From: Chalciporus piperatus
Taxonomy: Eukaryota; Basidiomycota; Agaricomycetes; Boletales; Boletaceae
Direction: 5' to 3'
Assembly (NCBI GenBank): GCA_038093975.1
Contig: JBBPTG010000054.1
Span: forward strand, 92,362-156,361
Length of the DNA stretch: 64,000 nucleotides
Below, in pieces: positions 35,401 to 45,282 of this stretch (position 1 is the stretch's first letter; every line of letters starts with the position of its first letter). Both the position numbers and the translations under genes were made by a program. The notes under the pieces are model-generated. The model searched no databases and had not been told where the DNA came from. It worked only from the letters and a program-made list of their open reading frames with translations.

Positions 35401-35960
35401 AGTCATCTCGGAGACCTGCATGGAGGACTTGAATCATATGGTCTGGATTGAGACCGACGTAGAGTTTGAACTCTTTCATATTGCAAGGGTGTTCTGGCAA
35501 AGTGGAACGATATGCCGTTCGAAAGATATATCACAGCGCAAAATGACGGGCAACGTACTTCTGTGGAACTACAAGGAAACACGACACGGCTTGAGAAAAA
35601 GAAGAATGGTCTTCGAGTAAATCGTCACCTGCATACCTTCCCAAACGTGATGCTCTCTGCAAGAACCGCGTCAGTGATGCCCCTCCACGACGACTAGACA
35701 AACAAAGCTCGACGAAAAGAGACTCAACTGAGTATACTCAGCGTCTCCAGACGAAGCAGCATCCACTGTTTCATGCTCGGTGGCTGATGCGCCCCACTCC
35801 ATCTACTCGACTGGTCTTGTGGCCTATCGACCATGATGTTTTCTGCGACATAGTGCCCGCTGTGTTCTGAGCAGCCTGCTATCGAGTAGGAGATGGATTC
35901 GACGGTCGGTGATGCTGAGCTTGTGGACGTGGACGCAGACATGGATTGAGAGGTGATCAC
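32467..35960 (-). CDS. MKLN1: Muskelin-like kelch-repeat protein
   Basis: A homolog of muskelin, a substrate-side member of the CTLH/GID ubiquitin-ligase complex (family knowledge). The N-terminal discoidin-like domain is spread over exons: SISYSIAGCSEHSGHYVAENIMVDRPQDQSSRWSGAHQPPSMKQWMLLRL, then HPCNMKEFKLYVGLNPDHMIQVLHAGLRDDSVPETF, then PFPTRFIKIVPL..SFHISIWYISVSG. LisH/CTLH follow (ETVVLRQILKHLRERRLL; TTLVLQGNWSEAEALL). Kelch blades include HAMCIDPDNGQIYLFGGWDGSKSLDDFWVYD, HKMVFDTKSGCIYLLG, HQMVMDCEAQVLYVSGGRV, HSMVLDPLTHTLFIFAGQRDDKYLSDMYAYD and HQVVYDELTKKVYMHGGN. The last blade is split by a ~75-residue Gly/Glu/Arg low-complexity insertion before LDDFWVMNLV. Start: ATG at 35960 or in-frame 35942. 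Confidence 0.9.
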
Positions 35961-36696
35961 AGTGGGCTGGTGAGATCATACTCGATCCGTTTTTGGGAAG
36001 GTTATTCCGTGAGACCTTCAAGTTGCAAGTCAAGTTCTCAACTGCTACTTTCATTGTCAACTTGCGTCGAAAGGTCAGTTTAGCTAGTAATCCGTTCGAG
36101 CGGCGCCCAGGTTGCAAAAGGACCGGGTATTGAAGGAAGCAAAAGTACACTTTCACAATTATGATATCACGAAATGGCTAAACGACTCAAAATTGAACTC
36201 CAACCAGACGAGTTGTTAAAAAAACGTGCGTGTTCAAGTTTTTGCAGTTGTTGCATCGTGCTAGAACCGCAACTCAGGAAGAGGAACAACACAGATTGCT
36301 GACCCCTTGTGCAACGTCATTCAGCGATCCAGCACTCAAAGTCATGGGATGCTCGGAGAGCGAGGGATCCACCTAGCACGTCTCTGCAGCCTGAGCGCGG
36401 TAAGCCTCTGAGTGAAATAGGCTCTGATACACATTGCAGCCGCTGTCGGCACGGGTACAGACGAACCTCTTATGCCGCATTTCTTCAACGCGAAAGCACG
36501 GTCTCACATTCTCAACCAATCGGTATAACCATTCCCAATTGCTTAAAACGCCAACGGGTTCGTGAACCCAGCGCACGTATGAACTTGGAAGAACAACTAC
36601 TTGCGCTTCATGATTCGGGAATTTGCTGCCGCTTGCTCGACTTAGCTCCAGCTGTCTATATTTAGGTGCGTTTACTTCAACACGACCAACCAGACC
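35961..36696. promoter_or_regulatory. Divergent intergenic region between muskelin and kinase-like pseudogene
   Basis: About 740 bp, no supported gene. It holds the muskelin promoter and the 5' flank of the kinase-like copy. Confidence 0.5.
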
Positions 36697-38018
36697 ATGG
36701 AGAGAGGTTCAGGCCAAGACACAGGACAAGGGAGAACTCAGCCTGAGTTCCAAGAGCCCGGTGAGGTTCAACCACCCCACCCAGACATTAACCATCTTGA
36801 GGTGTGGTGGTGCTATCGCTATGAATGGTTGAAGGGGCGTGGATATCTTCTACGATCGCGGTATTCGCCAGGTTGGAGTCCTTCGTGGATTGGAACAAAG
36901 AATAGTAGATGGATGTGCGCGGATGGCCGTCCAGCCTTGGTAAGCTTGTTACAACGCCGGGTCATCAACTCACGTTGCATCGAAAGTATAGTACGCAGGC
37001 CGACTACTCGATGCTACACGTCTCGCAGACGGGGCGCGTGTTGTGCTGAAACGGGTCAACAAATCCGTCCATCCGTTCGAAGTCGAGATTGCTCAATTCC
37101 TCTCCTCCGAGCCACTCGTTGGCTCGAGTGACAACTATTGCGTCCCAATCTACGAGGTGCTCCGTGCTCCTGCAGACGAGGAGATCCATCTCATTTTTAT
37201 GCCACTACTATTACACTACATTGAACCTCCGTTTGATACCATCGGAGAAGCTGTGGAATGTTTTCGACAATTATTCGATGTGGGCAAGTTTTCTTCATCA
37301 CGTCAGTTGCTAAATTTGCACAGAGTCTTCTATTCATGCATAAAGTTTCCCATCGGTGCGTGTTATTTGACGGACATGCCTCGTTACTAATCCTCAGTTT
37401 GCTTAATAGAGATTGCATGTCTCTCAATGTCATGGTAGACCCAACGAACATCTCCATCGATGTATTCCACCCTGTCGACCCAGTGATGAAGCGAGACTAC
37501 ACGGGTCGTGCACGATTCAAAACCCGGACTGAAGGTCGCCCAAGATATGTCTTCATCGATTTCGGGATATCACGTCGCTTCGACCCCTCCGTGTTAGAAC
37601 CCAGAGCACCACCGATTGAGGGGGCAGATAAGGAAGTTCCAGAGTTCTTGAAATCCGACGAACCTTGTGATCCGTTCCCTACCGATGTCTAGGAAGGATT
37701 TCCTCGAGGTAAGCATCGATGCACTCGTGTGACTTCGCTAAACAACTCTTGCAGAAAATGAAGGGACTCGAATTCATGCGGCCGTTGATAACTGATATGG
37801 TGCAGGAAGACCCGTCGAAACGTCCGACGATGCAGCAGGTGACAGAGCGATTTCAGGCGATTCTAGCTGGTCTCAAAACACGGGAGTTACGTTCGCGTGT
37901 TGTTATGAAGAAGGGGGAGAGTCTGTTCGGTGGTATCACCCACAGTATCTCGCACTGGATGCGACGAATTGGGTTCATGATCAAGGGTGTTCCTGCTGTA
38001 CCAACGCCCTCATCGTGA
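36697..38018 (+). pseudogene. Broken copy of fungal kinase-like gene (paralog of 56387-57737)
   Basis: Exon order and sequence follow the inverted paralog closely: EPGEVQPPHPD, WLKGRGYLLRSRYSPGWSPSWIGTKNSRWMCADG, then RLLDATRLADGARVVLKRV (Lys of the ATP site), HPFEVEIAQFLSSEPLVGSSDNYCVPIYEVL, LLFMHKVSHR-DCMSLNVMVDP (HRDC catalytic loop), FIDFGISRRFDPS (DFG), and the C-terminal lobe TDMVQEDPSKRPTMQQV. Just after FPTDV a 20-bp net loss relative to the paralog (37685-37710) creates a TAG and a frameshift, removing FYIGNMIRQ. The splice sites around it are retained, so inactivation seems recent. Confidence 0.7.
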
Positions 38019-38206
38019 TTTATAATATGGATAGATCATACATTATCCTTTCTTCTAGCCCTGATCAACGGATTTGATACATCTTCAGGACCCTGGACGA
38101 CTGTCTTCTGCCCATTGAGAGCGTGGTTTGGGGAGACTAGATCCAGTGTCTCCGCCGTCCGGACAAAGTTACGGTACCACGTGCGCAGACTCGTGAACTT
38201 TTCACG

Positions 38207-39877
38207 ATGGACCCGCGCAACCCGCTACTATTCCCAGACCTATTCCTCACCATATTAGACCATCTCTCAGAATACGAGACTCCCGACCTCCGGGCGAATG
38301 ATCTTCGGTGTGAGCTACACCTGGTGGATAGAGATGGACGAGCAGCGCTACTGGCCTTAGCTCGGACTCGTCGCGATTTCTCAGAACCTTCGCTCGACCG
38401 CTTGTGGCGCGATCTCGGTTCGCTCAAACCCCTTTCCAACTTATTCGGTACTACGGAGGAGACCTGACGATACGATATAAGAAGAAGACACTGGTAAACG
38501 AGTTTTTTCTTCTCCTCGTCGGTATCCTCTCATCACACTGGCAGACCCCACCAAGTTCCGATGAACTGAACATCATTCGTCGATACTCCCCACGGATTAG
38601 GACGCTCTATTTGCGCGAGTCTCCTTCTATGCTACTTTTACGACACATCGGCTCGCGATCCTCCTCTTTCTTGCCCAACCTCAGCTGTCTTGTCTATGAC
38701 GAAACATATCCCCGCCTTTTCGGTGTCCCCACCCTACCCATGGCCACACTCGCCTGCCTGCTCACTCCCCAAGTCACCTCTCTGGAAGTCGTCTTTGCTA
38801 AAAGGGTCGATGGAGTACAGGCATTTCTCCGGGACTTGCATCAAATCTGTCCGAATCTCAGAACCTTCACATTCGAGGCACGACCGGATAGAGGGAGGCG
38901 CAATAATCCCCTACAAATCCTGCACCATATCCCTGACCTCTCTCGCTTCAAGAACCTCCAGTACGCCTCCCTGCAAGCCTTCATTGATCACATCGCCTTT
39001 GAAAATCTTTCCCTCTCTTCCCTGCCCAGACGGTTCTCCGCAGTAGTTCACCGCAGTCAATCGACACCGCTTGAAACTTCGTTGGGACCCACTGACATTC
39101 CATTTCATCGTGCTAAGCATGTTTCCCTGCGGGTTTCGGATCTCAACTTGGTCACCAATTTACTACGACCCTCGGACCAGGCGTTCGACTACATTGACAT
39201 TTCCATTGACGAAGGGGCTCCACCCGCTGCCTCCAGTGTATATGCGTTCTTCAAAGCACTGGCCTCTGCTAGACACGCCGATTCCCTGCGGACAATCCGA
39301 CTCACACAGCCTCAGAGGAGTCAATTAAGACCTGGCCGTCTATCCTCTGACCTCCCCTCTCTTCTCACAGCCTTCCGTCACCTGGAGACACTTGTGATCG
39401 AGCTGGGTAATATATCCATCGACGATGACCAGTTAGCCAATTTGGGTTGTCTTCGGTCTCTCCGGGGTCTTGAAGCTAACTTCCTGGGCGGCATCGTGGC
39501 CGTTGGTCAAGCATCCAACTCTCCATGGAGTTTTGTCTCTCGTTGGATCTTGCCAGCAGCTTCAAGAGCTCACCCTGTCTGTTGATGCCAGGCAGGTTCC
39601 ACGAGATGCGGATGTTGACATCTGCAACACTACTCTCACAAAGCTCACGTTTCTGGACTCTCCGATCGATGATTCAGGATGCGTGGCGCGATTTATCTCT
39701 AAACATCTTCCGTCGGTGAAATACGTCTCCAGGGATTCGTCTGTGACGGAACTTCCTTGGCACAACTGGGGTGGGTGGTTTGCAGTCACGTTCAAGCTCC
39801 GTTGGGGTTTGGATCGTGATCTAAATGATGTAAGTTACAGTCGTCGTCGTCCAACCCATATCGTGTGCAAACTGTAA
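38207..39877 (+). CDS. F-box/LRR-like protein (second type), frame-disrupted
   Basis: The N-terminus PLLFPDLFLTILDHLSE with LALARTRRDFSEPSLDRLWRDLGSLKPL is an F-box of the common Agaricomycete type, different from the 589/2449/40187 group. The next block (SDELNIIRRYSPRIRTLYLRES) lies in another frame and needs an intron between ~38453 and ~38506. LRR text runs on (PNLSCLVYDE, LTPQVTSLEVVF, ICPNLRTFTFEA, RHLETLVIELGNISIDDDQLANLGCL) until about 39490. There the continuation HPTLHGVLSLVGSCQQLQELTLSVDAR moves to a third frame with no plausible intron. Either a 1-bp indel has disabled the gene or the sequence is locally wrong. It ends CNTTLTKLTFLDSPIDD..HLPSVKYV. Confidence 0.5.
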
Positions 39878-40186
39878 CATTGCATGACAGGAATGACAGG
39901 AAAGGAATGAAATGTCATAATATATACAGGATAAACTGCGAATAAAACTGTCACAAACCTCTACCATGAAGCCGTGATGTCCGAGAATAATTAATGATTT
40001 ATCAGTGTGGTTGAAACAGTCAGAAAACCAAAACACGCACAGTTGAGGTCCGATAGAAATTCAGCTCTCGGGACGGGTAATCGTGATCGACTCTACCAGC
40101 CAATATCATTTGGGACCACACTAAGATTTCCTCGAACCAGAACGAGTTCCACAATCATGATCAACATTTACAAAATCCTGTTGTTC
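39878..40186. other. Convergent intergenic
   Basis: About 310 bp between two convergent F-box genes; nothing distinctive. Confidence 0.5.
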
Positions 40187-41857
40187 TCAAACTGGACGGG
40201 AATATGTACTCATATGGACATTAACCTCCTTCCACAATGATGGCAGATTGATTCCCGGGCGAGAAACACTAAGCTGATTAAATTTAAAATTTTCTGTATC
40301 CGGATCAACTTCTTCGAGGGATGGACAAGTCGCCCTAAGAATGGCTGCTACGCGCGCGGTATCATTAACGTATGAATTCCCGAGGCTCAGCTTCGTAAGC
40401 GACCAGCTGCGAGGGTTCAAGTTGCTGGGATTCTGCAGGTCTATCCCTGATGATTCAGATGAATCCCTGGTGTCGATCAAGATGTGAAGCTCTCGTAAGT
40501 GTTGACATTTTTCCAAGAGATTCAAAAATCCTCGGAAAGTGGGCAAGGTGTTCGCATCCGGGAGAATGGCGAGGTCAAAATAGCGGCAAAAATCCAACAC
40601 TTCAGCATGGGGCCATGAGGATGCAAGGTCCTGTAGATCAGCATCATTCATGGTGAGCGTGCCAAATGGAGGGAGAGTCAAGGAGTGAAGTTGGGTAAAA
40701 GCAAAGAGTGGGCGTATGGACTCTGTCCGGAACTGGTGACTGGGTGTGGAATGGCGGAGGGAGATTGTGTGAAGCTTATCCCTGTTAAATCGTGCGGCTA
40801 GAGAACGGCAGAGGTCACGCATGTCTGTTGATTCACGGAAGCCGCTGCCGTCCAGCCTCAGATGCAAAGTGGACAAGGAGTGATCGTGGCCGTTAATAAA
40901 CGCCATGACTGGAGCAGTCTTCGCCGCAATGAGTTGAAGTTCATTGAGGGCAGGAAAGGATGTAAATGAGAGCTGACCCAGGAAATGTAATGAAGAGAAG
41001 TCTAGCCGGAGGGATATGGAAGTGAGTGATTGAAGCTGAGAGAGAGATTTCATTGCAGCATCGTTCATCCACTCAGGATGGACCGATAGGCGAACGAGAT
41101 CCTTCAAATCCCGGATCCCCTGGGAGAGACTTTCTGATACCTTGGGAAAATCTTGAGAGAAGGCGTCTGGAGTAATTTGTGGAATGTTCCAGATGGCGAC
41201 TCTTCTCAAGTTTGGATACAATCTGTCCAGCGAAGCCAAAAATTCCAACACACTCTCATCTCCACCAACAGACCCATTGCATAGCTCGATTTGGGTTAGG
41301 GAGACTCCGTCCACCCAGGGCAACTTGAACATCGAGATTACGCTGCTACTTTCTTTGTCCAGGAATGCGGCAATCCCTTTCAGCCTTGGAAATATCGGAG
41401 ACATGGCTTCCGGTGGTTGAAGCTTCAATACACTACACATACGCTCCACCATCTTCTGGTTCCATAAATTATGATATCCATTTGCACGGAAAGTGATAGT
41501 AACCACTCGGGAAGTATACCTCCGCACTCGCTGCCATTGATCAAGCGATGAATATTGGCAAACGACCTACCGAGTCGACCAGATCAGTCTCATATCCAGG
41601 GTCACTCAGAGAAAAACTTGAAATACAGTGCTCACCGTAGCCTCAGATCCCAATGTATCACAATGTGATCCACACGTCGAGTCCGGGAACGAGTCTAACA
41701 AACTAGCGGTCGTGTTGTAATCAATGTGTTTCCACAATGCATCTAGTGCAGGCTCTTCGAACGCGCGGCATGTTTGAGCCAGACATGCCCGTGTAGCCGG
41801 CGTGGAAATGTGGCATACAATTGAGATTATTTCATCTATGAGCAGAGCGTTGTGCAT
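40187..41857 (-). CDS. F-box/LRR-like protein, paralog 3
   Basis: Exons 41636-41857 and 40187-41566 are joined across a 69-bp GTGAGC..GGTAG intron in phase 0, ~533 residues. The start MHNALLIDEIISIVCHIS, then LAQTCRAFEEPALDALWKHI, is the F-box-like region. Exon 2 continues SSLDQWQRVRRYTSRVV, the block that follows the intron in all members. LRR text includes PMFP-like MSPIFPRLKGI, SIRPLFAFTQLHSLTL, NDADLQDLASSWPHAEVLDFCRY, FLNLLEKCQHLRELHILIDTRDS and SLTKLSLGNSYVNDTARVAAIL. Intact, with the same intron position as paralogs 1 and 2. The likely role is an SCF adaptor by family. Confidence 0.8.
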
Positions 41858-42235
41858 GTTGGGATAGTAGTCGGTGTCGACAAAGGTGCCAGTGCGCCCA
41901 AAGTGCGCCTCAGTATCAAGGAATCATTAGGGTACAAACATCTGTCAACAACACTTGTCCAAAACAGAAACTCACCGCCAACCGGCCCGGATCCCTGGAA
42001 GGTCCATTCTAAAAAGATATGGGTAATTGTCAGCTGAAACGATATATTGCGGGGGTCGAAAACATACCTTGGACGGAGAGAGTCGAGTTGGGTCACGCGC
42101 AACTCTGGGGGACGGCTGGAAACGCGCAGATATTGCGTCATCAGAGAGGTGCTCAACCTCGGTAAAGGGTCATAGTAACAAAGACATCGTTGAGTGAGTG
42201 AGTCAATATTCTAGGGTGCTGAAGAGAAGATTTAG
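41858..42235. other. Intergenic
   Basis: No supported gene; upstream flank of F-box paralog 3. Confidence 0.5.
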
Positions 42236-42683
42236 TTGCTGTCTGGAAAGATTGTGGATCAGCCGAGATGGCAGCGCACCTTTATATTCTCCATTAAAGC
42301 TCATTTTGTGGGTGCAGGCGTAACTTTCGGCGAGGAGGCAAACACTGTGATAGCCACCTTCGAGCTCCCCGGACTGAAATCCGAAGACGTCACGATCGAC
42401 GTTCACCAGAACCGACTTACGGTTGCTGGCGAGTCGAAAGGCTCCCACTCTTACGAAGACGGGAGTTACGCTGTTCGGGAGCGCCGCTCCGGGAAATTCT
42501 CCCGTACGGTGCAGCTCCCTTTGGGACAAAGATAAGAATGGTCTGAACATAGACCTCCCAGAGCTTGATTCCAATGCTGCCCAGCCCGAGGATGTAAAGG
42601 CCGAGATGGAGAACGGCCTGCTCGCGATCACGTTCCCGGAGACGACCCCAGAGCAACAAGCAACGCGCATCCCCATTCAGTGA
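42236..42683 (+). pseudogene. Truncated small heat shock protein (HSP20) remnant
   Basis: A clear alpha-crystallin domain: NTVIATFELPGLKSEDVTIDVHQNRLTVAGES, YAVRERRSGKFSRTVQLPLG, then after an interruption with a stop, PEDVKAEMENGLLAITFPETTPEQQATRIPIQ. The usual N-terminal arm (about 40 residues before the domain) is absent; the frame instead starts in unrelated sequence. About 75 bp of extra sequence (42527-42590) breaks the frame between the beta strands. No good intron explains it, because the stop TAA precedes any GT. Probably a dead copy; an active HSP20 parent should exist elsewhere. Confidence 0.65.
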
Positions 42684-45282
42684 ATGTGTCATCTTTGGTT
42701 CAGGCCGAGCTGTTACTATTAGGCAACGTTTCTGATTATTCCTCGTGTACAAGTACACCATCGCATGGTTGGCAGTATAGTTTACCATCTGCAATAGTAT
42801 TTCAGAAAATGCACGAGATGAGAACGTGTACGAGTACCGCGACAATTGCCACGCGCCTGCTCCTTGTAGGGCATATATCAGACCCTGAAGACATGCCACC
42901 CACCAAGCTTTTGGAGCCACAATGTAACGCTCCAAGAACAAGTTGAGGCTCAGACGTCAATGTGGCCAACGGAGATGAAGCACTATTGATAGCATCGAAC
43001 ATCGTGATTCGTCATTGGCGGACTGGCGAACGATCGCGAGATAAGTAACGCAGGATAACGCCCTGACTTCCAGTTGATTGTGGGTAATAACGGTGGAACA
43101 AAGGGAATTCTTCGGTCCGAGCTCGACTCGGTGGTTGCAGGATCGAGTACTTATTCTTGTTGCATATGCGTGAGAGTGTCGGTGTCGAAGTCTCAGACGG
43201 CTAGAAACTCGATCGAAAGTTTGAATAGCTCTTCTTTATTATCGCATGCAACGTGACTTGGAAATGGTTGGCCTCGGAAATAAATGATCTGCGAAATTAT
43301 CCAGGACCATAATCAGCAGCAAGTGGAGGATGGTACTTCTTACCTCATTCGAGGAGACGCCGTACAAAGTGTCTGTATTCAAGGCGCCCGGAGTCATAGC
43401 AAGCGGGACGGATCCCGTCCCGAGCACCGGAACCGACCGCTCCGCTCGTGTCTTACCCACTCGCTTTTCACCTCTGACATTTGGCAGTTGACAAGTCAGA
43501 TCCAAGTCGATAACGCTTCGATAATTTTAGTCAGAGCTACCGCCGTGATAAGAAAATAGTGGCTGTGCAGCGGCAAAAGGGGAACAAGGAGTGGATGAGT
43601 CCTGAATTAGATCCCTCTGGAGTCTGGGCGTACTTACTTACAATGTTCTTGATCTCGACGAACACTCAAACTGGAGTATACTGAGAGTGCTGCGGTGTCG
43701 CTCGAGAACTTGATTGACCGACGCAGGTACTCCAAGTGGATCCCCGATGCGCCCACGGAGATAGGAATGGAACTGCGTTTGGATTCTGGCAGTGAGCCCA
43801 AAGTGCATATGGCGCCAACTTTCCGCCACTAGGCTGAATATTCTTGATAGGATGATATCGCTTCCTGTATACCAATGGGGATTCTGCAAAACGGCGTGAG
43901 ACGGGCGAAGTTCCACTTGATGGTTACAACATTGTGTATCCGCGTCCGAGGTTATGAAGGTAAATGTAATGACCAGCAGATGCAAAGCTATCGATCGAAC
44001 CATGGAACTGTGTCCTAAAAGATGGTCAAACTTAGAACTGATTAGAAGCTGTGCGCACGCATGAGACTTGTCTGGTTTCTTGCAGTGCGCACAGCGCCCG
44101 ACAATGCATTTGTCAGGGTGCGATCGAATCATCCTACTGTATTAGCAGCGCTCTTGGGGATGATTCATAATTAGAATTCCGAATCTGTATATCATGGACG
44201 AACCACTCATCACAGGGACTAAAAACCAAGTGACAAGAACTAGTCAATAGTAGTTGGCGTTCACCTTTCGTGCTAATGATGGAAGCAGGTACTTACCACT
44301 TTTACCCACTCATCGGCGATCGTCGCGTCGCTTAAGTGTGAATCTACCTACGACGTGTTCGCAGGTACAGGAAACACGCTGAACCAAGGCTACCCAGCCG
44401 TGATCCTATTTGAATGCCGGAGCAAGTTCAAGTTCTAGGAGCTATACTTGTCTCTAAACTTGAGGCTGTGGCAGGCTCGAGAGTCAATCTCCGTGTCCCA
44501 CTCTCTAGCTTCTTATCGCAAGAATGGTGACGTTTTGGTGTGCGCTCTCTATTCGGACTTGGGCCATTGTCAAACATAGTGGGATAAAAAGCTGTGGCGG
44601 CATAAATGTGAGACCTTGTGAGACCGGCCGGATCAATGGTCATGGAACCCTGTTAGTCTGTTACAAGAACTCGATAAGATGCCTTACCGCTCTGCCACAC
44701 CGAACGGGGTCAACTGGTGTAAAGTGGTGCCGATTCCGAGATGGTTCGGAGCAAGTTCGGAGATGGCTCCTGCTCGCTCCGGTCGCGCTGGAAGCGGTGT
44801 GTCACCGTGTCGGTGTGACTAAAGGAGTTGGATACGCCATTGATGGCTTGAAATCCGAGTATTTCCGTCAAAAGGGTGTTATGGATGGACGCCGGATCGC
44901 TGTCAATTTCCCAGCGTGGACTCGGGACGCAATTCCAATTCTTCCGGGAGTACGAAAAATGCGGTTTCCGGTCAAAAACAAGAAAATTCAGAACCGGCCT
45001 GGTTTGTTCTCTCGCTCTTTGAGTCTTTCTTTCGCTTGCAAGCTGGTCGCAGTTCTTTTGTGTTCAGTTATTCCTGTACATTGCTCACAGCCAGTCGCAA
45101 ACACCGGGGATGTGCTTGGCCTTCCGGTCTGATTCCAAAGTGCCATTCTAGTCCAGTGACTCCAGTCCTCCTCTATAACTCCTCCGCTCATCCGCCATCT
45201 CGTGGTCGGATCTCTTTAGCTTGATCCCCCGCAGATCTTCATTTCTGGAGTCTAGCAGACACTTCTCCCGTCTTCTCCCATC
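42684..45282. other. 2.6-kb gene-poor stretch
   Basis: No convincing gene. A minus-strand frame at 43638-44132 includes MVRSIALHLLVITFTFITSDA, which resembles a signal peptide, but the rest lacks family features. A + frame at 44524-45132 is open for 202 codons without recognisable domains. The 3' part is the arrestin promoter. Confidence 0.5.

Noticed and set aside
43638..44132. Minus-strand frame with a signal-peptide-like stretch
   Set aside because: The hydrophobic stretch is internal to the frame and what follows lacks the cysteine pattern or repeats of a secreted protein; not supportable.
44640..44715. tRNA-like A-box (TGGCAGAGCGG) on the minus strand
   Set aside because: No matching B-box with GGTTCGA, and the acceptor arms do not pair; not a complete tRNA and not a convincing SINE.
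44524..45132. 202-codon open frame on the plus strand
   Set aside because: No family motif, no splice context and unremarkable composition; likely chance in a gene-poor stretch upstream of the arrestin gene.
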